Assembly: GCF_013391475.1 (NCBI RefSeq)
Contig: NZ_JACBAZ010000002.1
Location: 62,001-126,000, forward strand
DNA length: 64,000 bases
Direction: 5' to 3'
Source: Oceaniferula marina
Lineage (GTDB): Bacteria; Verrucomicrobiota; Verrucomicrobiia; Verrucomicrobiales; Akkermansiaceae
Shown: positions 1 to 9,356 of the stretch, piece after piece
How the letters are laid out: every line of letters starts with the position of its first letter
Position numbering within the stretch: position 1 is the stretch's first letter
The notes under the pieces: model-generated
What the model saw: the letters and a program-made list of their open reading frames with translations, nothing else
What the model was told of the DNA's origin: nothing
The model's database searches: none
Program-made: the position numbers and the translations under genes

Positions 1-851
1 TAACCTTTTTGCAGGGCATCGATACAACGTTGTTGTGCGAGCTTTAACGGATTTTTAGCATCAGTGGTCGAGGTTACCGCCAGTGCTAACAATGTTTCAT
101 TTCCAACCCGTTTGCTTTGCACACATACGCAGTATTGGAATCCATCCATTGCATCTTGTATATACCAGGTGACGTTTCCTTTTGTTTCATGTTTTGCAGC
201 AGGGTAGCCTAACTTTGTCACAGCACCACCACTCGATGGTCCTGCACTGCCAGCATGGCGTTTTGATCCCGAGGGCAGCAACATGATCGACTCTGGAGCC
301 GCCCCTGGAATGCGTATGAAGGCAACGTGTTTATCAGCACTGAAAAACGCGCTGATTTTTTTTCTGTTTGCCATGTGAACCCAACCCTCTGCCGTTGCCA
401 AGTTCAACTCAAATGCTTGCATCTTGGTGCCTGGTGCTAGTTTGATTTCCAAACGACCAGCTGGCAGTTTTGTCGGGGTTACTCCGTTGTAGGGTGTATC
501 CCACCACCTGTTCACCTCACCTGACTTGCCTTGACGGACCATCTCAGCTCCTTTTGCCCATGTGTATTTTTTCCACCATTCCTTTTCGCCATTTGTTCGC
601 TCATCCCATAAGTCACCACGGTCCAGAGAGAGGCGTAATGTTTCTCCTTCACCCCAAAGTAAACCACCCATCAGACCATTGCCCAAGGGGATAGCATCGT
701 CCCATCGGTGTACTGGTGCTTTGAGCAGCAAGTTCGCATTGGGCTCCGGCATCACTGGTAACTCAATGGGGGGGGCTGCTGTGAGAGTTCCTATGCTTAG
801 TGTGCAGGTGAGTAATGCCCACATTTGCTGGTTAAAGATTTTGATGCTCAT
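1..851 (-). CDS. GH95-family glycosidase, N-terminal part (cut by window edge)
   Basis: The minus frame is open from ATG at 851 to base 1, so only about 283 N-terminal residues are visible. The product begins with a hydrophobic signal peptide (WALLTCTLSIGTLTAA) followed by APVHRWDDAIPLGNGLMGG and LRLSLDRGDLWDE. These match the conserved N-terminal region of GH95 enzymes (alpha-L-fucosidases and related alpha-L-galactosidases). The catalytic (alpha/alpha)6 domain would lie beyond the window. The start overlaps the end of the SMP-30 gene by 20 bp; an alternative ATG at 824 lies just downstream of that stop and gives a more typical signal peptide. Family assignment is by motif memory. Substrate (fucosyl or galactosyl linkage) is inference from the neighbouring GH2 and sugar-acid genes. 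Confidence 0.72.
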   Translation of the reverse strand, partial: MSIKIFNQQMWALLTCTLSIGTLTAAPPIELPVMPEPNANLLLKAPVHRWDDAIPLGNGLMGGLLWGEGETLRLSLDRGDLWDERTNGEKEWWKKYTWAKGAEMVRQGKSGEVNRWWDTPYNGVTPTKLPAGRLEIKLAPGTKMQAFELNLATAEGWVHMANRKKISAFFSADKHVAFIRIPGAAPESIMLLPSGSKRHAGSAGPSSGGAVTKLGYPAAKHETKGNVTWYIQDAMDGFQYCVCVQSKRVGNETLLALAVTSTTDAKNPLKLAQQRCIDALQKG

Positions 852-1743
852 GATTTTGTGCGTTTAATGATTTTGGAGGAATACGTTTACCTTTAGCTGT
901 TGTGCGGATGATAAAGACTTTACCTGCCAGCGGTTGAGCTGCTAATTGTTCTTCGCTCAGACCCTCTTTGGCTGTTGTTATGTAGAGATCTTGCAGGTCA
1001 TCACCTCCGAAGGTGCAGTTGGTGATCTGTGAGGTGGGGAGGCGGTAGAGATCGGTGATTTTGCCGGGTGTGGGATCGATGCGGGCGACGGCACTGCCGC
1101 CCCAGAGAGCGACCCAGAGTTTACCCTCTGCATCGATGTTCATGCCATCAGGGTAGCCAAGATCAGTGGGAATTTTGCAGATCGGGCGGCGGTTGCTGAT
1201 TGTTCCTGTGGCGTTGTCGTAGTCAAAGGCCTCGACTATGGAGGTTAGGGTATCGATGTAATACATGGTGTCGTTTGACCATGCTATTCCATTGGAAATA
1301 GAGACATTACTTACCATCCGTGTGAGTGAGTGGTCTTTCTCCATGCGGTAAAGATTTCCACAGTGTGGAGTGGCATCCATATCCATCGTGCCAACCCAGA
1401 AACGCCCTGACGGGTCACATTTTCCATCATTAGCTCGATTGTTGGGAATGTCTGATTCTAGATTTGTTAAATGGTGCGTTTTTCCATCGGCAAAGGAAAA
1501 CCGGCAAATAGCATGTTGTAGAGCAATGATCAATTGGTCTTGTTCCTCTGCAATAGGATGAATGGTGCCAATGGGTGAGGAGACATCGCGCTTGCAGGTT
1601 TCCTGTGTTTGAGGATCCCATTTCCAGATGGTCTTGCCCAGAATATCCACCCAGTAAAAGGCGCCCTTCCACCACGCCCCGGATTCACCTAGTTGGGATG
1701 CAGGGGCTGGTAGGGTAGTAAACGCAGTCTGGTGAATTTGCAT
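832..1743 (-). CDS. SMP-30/gluconolactonase-family sugar lactonase
   Basis: 303 residues, the normal length for the SMP-30/gluconolaconase/LRE-like six-bladed propeller family. Visible landmarks are the early metal-ligand Glu in LGESGAWW (E20), NRANDGKCDPSGRFWVGTMD near residue 105, SNGIAWS near 150, and GYPDGMNIDAEGKLWVA near 200, which together carry the E/N/N/D metal site. Family members hydrolyse sugar lactones to aldonic acids. There is no signal peptide, so it should be cytoplasmic. It sits in a minus-strand run between GH2 and GH95 genes and upstream of nothing but carbohydrate genes, which fits hydrolysis of a galactono- or fucono-lactone made by a dehydrogenase (inference). It starts 17 bp after the preceding GH2 stop. 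Confidence 0.88.
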   Translation of the reverse strand: MQIHQTAFTTLPAPASQLGESGAWWKGAFYWVDILGKTIWKWDPQTQETCKRDVSSPIGTIHPIAEEQDQLIIALQHAICRFSFADGKTHHLTNLESDIPNNRANDGKCDPSGRFWVGTMDMDATPHCGNLYRMEKDHSLTRMVSNVSISNGIAWSNDTMYYIDTLTSIVEAFDYDNATGTISNRRPICKIPTDLGYPDGMNIDAEGKLWVALWGGSAVARIDPTPGKITDLYRLPTSQITNCTFGGDDLQDLYITTAKEGLSEEQLAAQPLAGKVFIIRTTAKGKRIPPKSLNAQNHEHQNL

Positions 1744-1760
1744 TCTTTGCGATGGCTTTA

Positions 1761-4700
1761 TTATTGAATCTGAAGCGTCATTTTACCGCTGACGGTAGCA
1801 CCTTCTTTGAGGGGGTGACGGAAGCGGCCGAGATGGCCTCCGAGGAAGAGTTCGGCGCCACCGGTGTCGATATCGATGCAGTAGAGGCGAACTTGGTCGC
1901 CATCGATGCGGCAGCGTCCAGCCTGCGTGCCATCGGAGAGGATGATGAGGTGGTCGCCCGCAGGGGAGGACATTTTGTAAAAAAGGATACCGGTGCGGGT
2001 GCTGCGGAAGTCGGCTGAGCCGAGCTCGTTGGCATCCTGGCTCCATGGGTGTGTAGGCTGCTCACGGATGAACTTTCGCTGCACCTTGCCATCAGCACTG
2101 ATGGCGTAATTGGGTTTTTCTCCGTAGAATGCAGGGGCGGTGCCTTTGAGTCGACCGATGTGTTCCTCGGGGAAACCGGAGAATGCGGATTGGCGCTCCC
2201 AGCTGACCTGGGTGAACTCTGGTGCAAGGTTGAGCGCGAGTCCTACCTGCCGTGGATCTACTTTTGCGAGGGTGGTAAACTGATAACCGATCGCGAACAC
2301 ACCGTTGCCGTTGATGGTGTAGGTAAAGGTGCCATCTGCCTCTGCGTATTTTCCGGCGACGTTGATTGTCACAGCGTTGGCTGTGGCTGTGGCTTTTACG
2401 CTGCTGGCTTTCCAGCCTGAGCAGAGCGGGTCGTGGGCGGGGGTGTCTGCGGAGTGGTTCGGGAAACAGCCGCCTCCTTTGAGTGGGTTGATGACGAGAT
2501 GGGCACCGTCATGGATGAGGGTGGTGTCGCCTTTTTTGACGGAGGTGATCATGCCGGTGGTTTTGTCCACGGTGCAGGTGAATCCCTTGCCTGTGAGGGT
2601 GAAATGGGAATCGTTTTCTGCCAGCTTGACCGGGGCCGCGGGAAGATCGCTCTCCGAAGGTGTTGCTTTTGCTTTTCCTACCGGGATGTCAAACTGATCG
2701 ATGAGGTATCCTTTCGGGCTGTAGAAGGAAAGGGTGAGCTCGTCACCGTCATTGAGCGGGGTGTCAATACTGAGTTTGCCCTTGCTACGCGGGGCGATGT
2801 CAGCGGTGGTGGTACCTTTTTTCTCACCGGTACTCCATTGGATCTTGAGCTCGTTGACGTTGGTGAAATTGTGGCGGTTATCGACTTCAACCACGGCAGT
2901 GTTTCCAGCTGGAAGATCGGCGGTATTGAGGCGGATGGGGGAATAAACTTTTTTCTGATAGAAATATTCAGGTTTGGGGCGTCTCCATCCGTCGATCGGT
3001 CCCCAGGCACCGTAGCCAACAGCGCGTCCATCGGGCAGGAGAAAGAGGTCGTCGATACCGGACCAGATCGAGCCACCGAGGCATGCCTGGGTGTTGTACA
3101 TTTTGTTCCAAATGTGATCGAGGCAATCACCCCAGGTGTTTCGAATGCCGGGGTCGGCAACCAACTCTTCCCGGTTGTAAACGTTGAGGTGGCAGTATTC
3201 ACCGAAGACGATGGGGCGGGTGTAGTCTTTGACGGATTGATCGCCATTGGGCCCGGGGTAGTGAATGTTGGCTACTGGGGCGTTGCTGCCGAGGTTGTTA
3301 AAGCCACCGTAGTCCTGATCGTGGAAGGCGACTGGCCGGGTGCGGTCTTCGGCTTGCGCGTGTTTCATGACTTCGACAAAATTTTCCGACCAGTAGGACT
3401 CGTTGGCGAGCGACCAGAGGATGATACTTGGGTTGTTACGATGGAAACGGATGGTTTCCAAGTTTGCTTGCAGGATGTAGGGATACCATTTGGCATCACG
3501 GTAGTCGTTTTTACGCCATGAGTAGTTGGCGTGGTGTCCCACCCAACAGACAGGGGCCTCGAGTTCGACAAAAAGGCCGAGTTCATCGCAAATTTCGACA
3601 AACTCCTCAGCTGGCGGATAGTGTGAGGTGCGGATGAAATTGACGTTGCCTGTCATGTAGAGCTCGGCGTCCTTTTTCCACTGCTCCATCGTTAGCGATC
3701 GTCCTAACAGCGGGTGGGCCTCATGGCGGCAGACGCCGGCGAGTTTGATGGGCTTGCCATTGATGAACATCTGCTTGCCGCGCACTTCTACCTGACGGAA
3801 GCCGAAGCGTTTGTTGACTGTTTCAATCTTCTGCCCCGCGTTGTTTAATGTGCATTCGAGCGTGTAGAGGTTCGGGTGTTCGTTGTCCCACTTTTTGGGC
3901 TTTTTGATGGGAATGGCTGCGGTGACGACGGTGCTCTGGTTGTTTTCCAGGTAAGGGACCCAGATGCGGTAATGTTCGAGTGCACCAGGGACCTTGACGT
4001 CGAGGTGCACATGGGTGGCAGACTCGAGAGATCGGTTGCTTACCTCGAACTGGAGCTTAAGCACGGCGTCTTCAAAGGCGCTATCGAAGGTGGTGGCGAT
4101 ACGCATGTCCGTGAGATGAAGCTCGGGAACAGCAAAGAGGGTGACCTTGCGCAGGATGCCTCCCATCGGAAAATTGGCATACTGGTTGAGGCTACCGAGT
4201 ACGTCCGCCTGGGAGTCGTTTCGAACGCGTAGCGCGAGGGTGTTTTTGCCGGGGCGAAGAAGCTCGGTGACATCCAGTTCAAAGGCGGTAAAGGTGCCGA
4301 GGTGTTTGCCAGCTTCCTGACCGTTGATATAAACGATGCAGTCGCTGAATACAGAATCGAAGCGGAGGCGGATGTGCTTGCCACCCCAGTCGGAAGGCAG
4401 GTCAAACTCCCGGAGGTAGCCGGCGTGCGTGCCATCTTTCACGGTGAACCCCTGCATCGTCCAGTGGCCGGGGACTTGGATAGGTTTCCAGCCTGATCCT
4501 TGCTTTGAAGGAAATTCTTTGTGAGGTTCAGGGTGAAATTGCCATTTGCCATTCAGGCTCATCACTGGTTGGTCTGTGCCGGCCGTGGTTTTTGGAAAAG
4601 GGGCATAGATGGGCTGGGGGACAAGGAATTTGCTGTAATCGACGACCTGGTTGGCCTTGGCTCCTTTTTCAGCTTTGAGTTTTTTCGGGTTGCTGGAAAA

Positions 4701-5177
4701 CACTTTGATGGTTGAAACCAGAGCGTTGGAACCCTCGACTTTCTCGAAGATGAGACGCATTTTACCATAGGCGTAAGCGAACTTAGGGAGGTCAATTTCC
4801 TTATGGATGAGTCTGCCTGGAGTGAGGGTGATGGTGGCAAGTTCGCGTGTGTCTGAGAGAACTTTGAGCACTCGTTTGTGATCACCTGGAGCACTGAAAA
4901 AGCTGAGTTTGATGGCGTAGTCAGCCTGAATATCCATGCCGTCGTAGACGTAAACGACCTTGTCGCCAAACGTGCATGTGCGGTCGGATTTATCAATTTT
5001 TTGACCAGCGGGATTTCCAAAGGCGTGGGCTTGCCCTTCAACGAGGTGGGGTTCTTTGCCACGAACTCCGCAGTTGTCTTGTGCGACCAGGCTCATGTTT
5101 TTTGTTGTTTGTTCGGCGTGGATTTGTCCCATGAGGGGTAACACGTAGGTCAGGATGATGGCGATGTGTGTTTTCAT
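1761..5177 (-). CDS. GH2 beta-galactosidase-like enzyme with N-terminal NPCBM-like domain
   Basis: 1138 residues with a signal peptide ending near HAEQ. Residues 30-165 read like an NPCBM/galactose-binding module. The sugar-binding, immunoglobulin-like and TIM-barrel domains of GH2 follow (GKWQF at 210, VPGHW at 235, GFRQVEVRGKQMFINGKPIK at about 458). Catalytic residues appear intact: acid/base E593 in LWSLANES and nucleophile E660 in VFGEYCH. H485/H519 regions (CRHEAHP, RTSHYPP) are typical of GH2. The C-terminal 350 residues form a beta-galactosidase small-chain-like region. The product is likely exported to the periplasm and acts on beta-galactosides or a related beta-linked sugar; glucuronidase or mannosidase activity is not excluded. 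The downstream neighbour at 5194-8517 is a paralogue. Confidence 0.9.
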   Translation of the reverse strand: MKTHIAIILTYVLPLMGQIHAEQTTKNMSLVAQDNCGVRGKEPHLVEGQAHAFGNPAGQKIDKSDRTCTFGDKVVYVYDGMDIQADYAIKLSFFSAPGDHKRVLKVLSDTRELATITLTPGRLIHKEIDLPKFAYAYGKMRLIFEKVEGSNALVSTIKVFSSNPKKLKAEKGAKANQVVDYSKFLVPQPIYAPFPKTTAGTDQPVMSLNGKWQFHPEPHKEFPSKQGSGWKPIQVPGHWTMQGFTVKDGTHAGYLREFDLPSDWGGKHIRLRFDSVFSDCIVYINGQEAGKHLGTFTAFELDVTELLRPGKNTLALRVRNDSQADVLGSLNQYANFPMGGILRKVTLFAVPELHLTDMRIATTFDSAFEDAVLKLQFEVSNRSLESATHVHLDVKVPGALEHYRIWVPYLENNQSTVVTAAIPIKKPKKWDNEHPNLYTLECTLNNAGQKIETVNKRFGFRQVEVRGKQMFINGKPIKLAGVCRHEAHPLLGRSLTMEQWKKDAELYMTGNVNFIRTSHYPPAEEFVEICDELGLFVELEAPVCWVGHHANYSWRKNDYRDAKWYPYILQANLETIRFHRNNPSIILWSLANESYWSENFVEVMKHAQAEDRTRPVAFHDQDYGGFNNLGSNAPVANIHYPGPNGDQSVKDYTRPIVFGEYCHLNVYNREELVADPGIRNTWGDCLDHIWNKMYNTQACLGGSIWSGIDDLFLLPDGRAVGYGAWGPIDGWRRPKPEYFYQKKVYSPIRLNTADLPAGNTAVVEVDNRHNFTNVNELKIQWSTGEKKGTTTADIAPRSKGKLSIDTPLNDGDELTLSFYSPKGYLIDQFDIPVGKAKATPSESDLPAAPVKLAENDSHFTLTGKGFTCTVDKTTGMITSVKKGDTTLIHDGAHLVINPLKGGGCFPNHSADTPAHDPLCSGWKASSVKATATANAVTINVAGKYAEADGTFTYTINGNGVFAIGYQFTTLAKVDPRQVGLALNLAPEFTQVSWERQSAFSGFPEEHIGRLKGTAPAFYGEKPNYAISADGKVQRKFIREQPTHPWSQDANELGSADFRSTRTGILFYKMSSPAGDHLIILSDGTQAGRCRIDGDQVRLYCIDIDTGGAELFLGGHLGRFRHPLKEGATVSGKMTLQIQ

Positions 5178-5193
5178 ATGGCAAATTAATTGA

Positions 5194-8100
5194 TTAGGGC
5201 TTGTTGCGTTCCACGGAGAATTGGATGGTGCCGGTCAGGCGTTTTCCAGCTTTGAGGTGCTGGTCATTTTTTCCGGTAAGGCGGCGTAAGAAGCGTTCAC
5301 AGCCTGCGTTTGAATACCCGAGAATGGATGCTTTGGTGCTGTTCTCCAGCGCCATTGCTTGGATGTGGGTGCCGTCTTGATCTGCGACAACACGAAGTGA
5401 AGCTGCACTCGATGAGAGCCTGGCCAGACGAATGTGATGTTTGGTTGATCTGAAATCGTTGGAGCCAAGAGCATTGTTGTCCTGAGACCATGAGGTAATC
5501 GGGCGTTGACGTGGGCCAATTTCGATCGAATCTATGGCTTGAGCATTGTGTCGTTTGGCTGTGCCGTTCAGGCGGCCGATATGGTCTTCCGGATAATACG
5601 TCCATTGGCCGTGCCGTTGCCATGCGAGCTCGTTGAATGCCGAAGGGAGGTTGAAGCTGATGCCTGTCTGGCGAGGGTTGATGTTGGTTTTAAGGGTGAA
5701 GTCATAGCTTAGTGAAACCTGCTTTCCCGGACGGAAGGTGTAAGTGTAAGCCCCTTCTGCTTCTTTATAGGTCATTGGGACACGGATCGTGACGCCCGTA
5801 TCGGTGCTTTGCAGGGTGGGCGTTCCGCTTTGGCCGTCACTGCCAATTTCGTGGAAGGGCGCAAACACTTTGGTTTCACCCTTCATCTGGGTGTTGCCCT
5901 CGTTATTGAGTGGAGTCATCAGGAGGAAGGGCCCGCTTTGGATGACCGGATGGTTGCCATACTTGGCGCTGAGACTACCAGTTTTGCGGTTGATGGTGTA
6001 ACTGGCATCTTCCTGTGTGACCGTGATGTTTTCTGACGTGGTGGTTGATTTTATTGGTTTGCCTGCAGCGTGTGTCACGGATGTGGTGGCCTCTTTTTTG
6101 GGAGTGGTGGGAAACACATATCGATCGATCATGTAGCCCAGAGGGTGGTTTACATTCAGGGTGATGGGGGTGCCTTTTCTAATCCCCAAGGGAGGAGTAA
6201 CGGTGATCACTCCTGAGTCGCGAGGTGCAATGTTGGGCTTGAGACTTCCACCCTGCGAACCATGCTGCCAATTGAATTCCAGTTGGTTGAAATTAAGAAA
6301 ATCTCCTCGGTTTTCAATTTGGATACTTAGTGTGTTTTTAGTTACCTTGGGGTGGTGACGGTTGATGACATGTACAGGTGAGTATACTTTTTTCATGTGC
6401 CAGTATTCCGGCTTGGGTCGTCTCCATGGATCGAGTGGTCCCCATGCGCCATACCCAAGTGTTAGATTGTCGCCGATGAAGAAGGTATCATCGATACCTG
6501 ACCAGATCGCTCCTCCTGTTATGTTGGATGTATTCCACATCGTCTCCCACATTTCAGCGAGCGGATACCCCCATTGATCCCGCAGGCCGGGGTCGGTGAT
6601 GAGTTCGCGTCGGTTGTAGGCATTCAGGTGGGCATACTCACCGAATAGAAGGGGGCGCTTGGTGTATTTTTCGGCGGTAGGCTTTCCGTTGAACCCCGGG
6701 TAGTGGATATTCCCCAATTCACACTGGGCTTCATCGGCGATGTTGAGCCTTTGGGACATCCAGTTGAAGGTTTGTGGTCGTGTGGGATCGAGTTCCCGCA
6801 TGACCTTGGATGCCATAATGAAGTTTTGTCCCCATGAGGACTCATTGGCAATCGACCAGTAAAGCACGGATGGATGGTTTCGCCACGCTTTGACCATTTC
6901 AGCGAGTTGCCTTACTGTGAGATCCCGATGGCTTGGGTTGTTGGGACCATTTTCCCAACAAAACGGTCCTTCTATTTCGAGCCACATGCCAAGTTGGTCA
7001 CTGGCGGTTCCCAGATGCAGTGCGGGTGGGTAATGGCAGGTGCGGATTAGGTTGACGTTGGCATCGCGGAACAGGAAGACATCTTTTTCCCAGAGACCTT
7101 TGGGTAAACTACGTCCACGGAGAGGGTGGGCTTCGTGCCGGTTGATGCCACGTATCGTGACCGGCTTGCCGTTGACGAGGATCTGGGTCTTGGTGGTGGT
7201 GATTTCACGGAATCCTACCGGGTGGGAACTGGTCGCACCATCCACCGTGACTTTAAGGGTGTAGAGATTCGGGGTTTCGGGTGTCCAGTGCTCAGGCTGT
7301 TGAACCGGGATGTTCAAGGTATTGCTTCCGGCTTGCAGGGAGTATGCCTGCTTGTGGATGGTTTTTGCATCTTGGTCGACGAGATGCAGTGATGCCTTGC
7401 CAGAGCCAGACATATCGAGGTCGAGACCAAGAGTGGCGTTTTGAAATTGATCATCAAAGTCCGTCCGGATGAATAGATCCTTGAGGTGGACTTGGGGAAC
7501 GGAAAAGAGAGTCACATCGCGTGAGATGCCACCCAGGTTGTGGCAGGCGTATTTACTGGCACTCGCCATTTGATCGGCCAGTGACCATGAAGTGACGCGC
7601 AGCGCCAAGGTGTTGAGCCCCTGAACGGTAGCTTCGGTGATATCCAGCTCGAAGGGGGTGAATCCTCCGGTGTGTTGACCAGCGGATTTGCCATTGATGT
7701 AGACTTCGCAGTCGGAAAATACGGCATCAAAACGAAGTTTAATCAGACGGTTTTTCCATGCTTTTGGGACTTTAAATTGGTGAAGATAGGCTGTTGCCTG
7801 CTCTTTGGGGATGTCATGTCCCTGATTGTACCATTGGCCGGGGACTTCGATGTCCGACCAGGCGTGGTTCAAATTTGTGTTAGGAAACTCGGTGGGAAGT
7901 TTTGGTAAAAACTTCCACGTTCCGTTGAGGGAATGGCTCCAGATTGTATCCGGACCGCTGTTGATCGGAATCGGGGTGTATTGAATGGTGTCCAGTCCGA
8001 AATCAGGTAGGCAGGCAGTGAGCCGCGTTGAGGACGAGGAGAGAATACGAACCGAGCTGACGGCCGCATTGGTACTTTTTGCTCCGGCGATGATGCTGAG

Positions 8101-8517
8101 TTCAAACTGCCCGTCTGCGGTAGCCGCTTTCGGGATGTTGACGACCACCGTCTTTTCTGAGTTCGGTGGAATGGTGATATCTTTGTTGACCTCTTCTCGA
8201 TCAACGGAGATGGAGACTTGGCGTTGTTCCTGGTCCGATGAGAGAACGATTTCAGCGGTATAAGTCGCATCAGCTTGGACTTGTCCGTAATTGAGGCTCA
8301 CGGTTTTGGCAAAGGCAATGTTGCGGTCCTCAACCGAGGTGGGGACACTATCAGGCCAGACGTAGGGGCTTCCGGAAATAAGGTGCTCTGATTGTTTGCT
8401 ATCCCCCAGATTGTCAAAGGCAACCGTGTGATCGGCCGATGATGCCATTGCGGATAACCCCCAGAAAAAGGCCGAGGATATGGAGAAAGTTTTTAAAAAG
8501 AAAGAAGGTGTGTTCAT
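5194..8517 (-). CDS. GH2 beta-galactosidase-like enzyme, second tandem copy
   Basis: 1107 residues; signal peptide FSISSAFFWGLSAMASS. It has the same layout as the next gene down: an N-terminal module (about 30-165), GTWKF at 199, IEVPGQW, LVNGKPVTIRGINRHEAHP at about 447, acid/base E559 in YWSIANES, nucleophile E627 in LFGEYAH, and a C-terminal beta-sandwich region. The two proteins share many stretches (DDxFxxGDNLTLGYGAWGP-type segment, WRRPKPEY) but are clearly diverged, so this is an old duplication rather than a recent one. The spacing of 16 bp to the next GH2 indicates co-transcription. The two enzymes may split related linkages of one glycan (inference). Confidence 0.9.
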   Translation of the reverse strand: MNTPSFFLKTFSISSAFFWGLSAMASSADHTVAFDNLGDSKQSEHLISGSPYVWPDSVPTSVEDRNIAFAKTVSLNYGQVQADATYTAEIVLSSDQEQRQVSISVDREEVNKDITIPPNSEKTVVVNIPKAATADGQFELSIIAGAKSTNAAVSSVRILSSSSTRLTACLPDFGLDTIQYTPIPINSGPDTIWSHSLNGTWKFLPKLPTEFPNTNLNHAWSDIEVPGQWYNQGHDIPKEQATAYLHQFKVPKAWKNRLIKLRFDAVFSDCEVYINGKSAGQHTGGFTPFELDITEATVQGLNTLALRVTSWSLADQMASASKYACHNLGGISRDVTLFSVPQVHLKDLFIRTDFDDQFQNATLGLDLDMSGSGKASLHLVDQDAKTIHKQAYSLQAGSNTLNIPVQQPEHWTPETPNLYTLKVTVDGATSSHPVGFREITTTKTQILVNGKPVTIRGINRHEAHPLRGRSLPKGLWEKDVFLFRDANVNLIRTCHYPPALHLGTASDQLGMWLEIEGPFCWENGPNNPSHRDLTVRQLAEMVKAWRNHPSVLYWSIANESSWGQNFIMASKVMRELDPTRPQTFNWMSQRLNIADEAQCELGNIHYPGFNGKPTAEKYTKRPLLFGEYAHLNAYNRRELITDPGLRDQWGYPLAEMWETMWNTSNITGGAIWSGIDDTFFIGDNLTLGYGAWGPLDPWRRPKPEYWHMKKVYSPVHVINRHHPKVTKNTLSIQIENRGDFLNFNQLEFNWQHGSQGGSLKPNIAPRDSGVITVTPPLGIRKGTPITLNVNHPLGYMIDRYVFPTTPKKEATTSVTHAAGKPIKSTTTSENITVTQEDASYTINRKTGSLSAKYGNHPVIQSGPFLLMTPLNNEGNTQMKGETKVFAPFHEIGSDGQSGTPTLQSTDTGVTIRVPMTYKEAEGAYTYTFRPGKQVSLSYDFTLKTNINPRQTGISFNLPSAFNELAWQRHGQWTYYPEDHIGRLNGTAKRHNAQAIDSIEIGPRQRPITSWSQDNNALGSNDFRSTKHHIRLARLSSSAASLRVVADQDGTHIQAMALENSTKASILGYSNAGCERFLRRLTGKNDQHLKAGKRLTGTIQFSVERNKP

Positions 8518-8538
8518 CGTGATGAAGTGAGGTTGGTT

Positions 8539-9342
8539 TTATGAATGGAATGGATGCCCGTCCTGCATCATTGCGGAACGTCCCCCATCCATCAGAATGG
8601 TATTGCCGGTAATAAACCGGGCATACGGGGAAGCGAGGTAGCAGCAGAGTGCACCAACATCTTCTGCCTTTCCGATGGATCGCGTGAGATGTCTCTGCTC
8701 CGTTTGCCTTTTTTCCTCTTCTGGGTTTGGAAACTGGTCAAACCAGGATTGGTTGCCCGGAGTATCAATAAACCCAGGGGCAATGCCGACAACCCGGACA
8801 TCTGGCCCCCATTCGATGGCACAGCTTTGGACGAGACCTAACAATGCAGTCTTGCTGGTTTGATACGGAAAACACCCGGCAATGGTGGAGTAGGCATGGT
8901 TCGAGTTCATGACCTGAAACACTCCCTTGTTTTTTCGGAGCTCAGGGAGGGCGGCCTGCCCCAACCTCCAGTGCGAGCTCAGGTTAAGTTGAATGTTGTA
9001 TTCCCAGTCTTCTTCACTGCAGGATTCGACTCCCTTGAAGATGTTGAGCCCGGCGTTGGAGATCACAATATCCAGGCCACCAAGCCGTTCGACGGCATCG
9101 GCGACATGCTGGGCGGGTGTTTGTTTGAGGCTGAGATCACCTTCGAGGTAGTGGCTCCGATGGCCCTGAGCTTCGAGGTGTTGCAGCAATTCCAGTGCGC
9201 GTTCATGGTCCGGGGCAACGCGTCCGGTGCCGACAACATCGCATCCAGCTTTTGCTAGTGTGATGGCGATGGCTTTTCCCAGGCCGTCGCTGGCTCCGGT
9301 GACGAGTGCTCGTTTCCCGGCGAGATTGATTTCTAGAGACAT
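8539..9342 (-). CDS. SDR-family oxidoreductase (sugar dehydrogenase candidate)
   Basis: 267 residues, classical short-chain dehydrogenase. The cofactor motif TGASDGLG is at 15-22, SNAGLN at 95-100, catalytic Ser near 147 (MNSNHAYS), Tyr160 and Lys164 in YQTSK, then PGFIDTPG near 189 and the terminal GNTILMDGG. There is no signal peptide, so it is cytosolic and NAD(P)-dependent. In this cluster it could oxidise the free sugar to its lactone or act on the 2-keto-3-deoxy acid, as in non-phosphorylative L-fucose/D-galactose routes (inference). It is 14 bp from the dehydratase gene upstream and 21 bp from the GH2 gene downstream, consistent with one operon. Confidence 0.9.
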   Translation of the reverse strand: MSLEINLAGKRALVTGASDGLGKAIAITLAKAGCDVVGTGRVAPDHERALELLQHLEAQGHRSHYLEGDLSLKQTPAQHVADAVERLGGLDIVISNAGLNIFKGVESCSEEDWEYNIQLNLSSHWRLGQAALPELRKNKGVFQVMNSNHAYSTIAGCFPYQTSKTALLGLVQSCAIEWGPDVRVVGIAPGFIDTPGNQSWFDQFPNPEEEKRQTEQRHLTRSIGKAEDVGALCCYLASPYARFITGNTILMDGGRSAMMQDGHPFHS

Positions 9343-9356
9343 GATGGATAGTTTGT

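Noticed and set aside
2433-3521. Long plus-strand frame of 362 codons across the first GH2 gene
   Set aside because: It is antisense to a full-length GH2 gene with intact catalytic residues; composition is a shadow of that gene's codon use.
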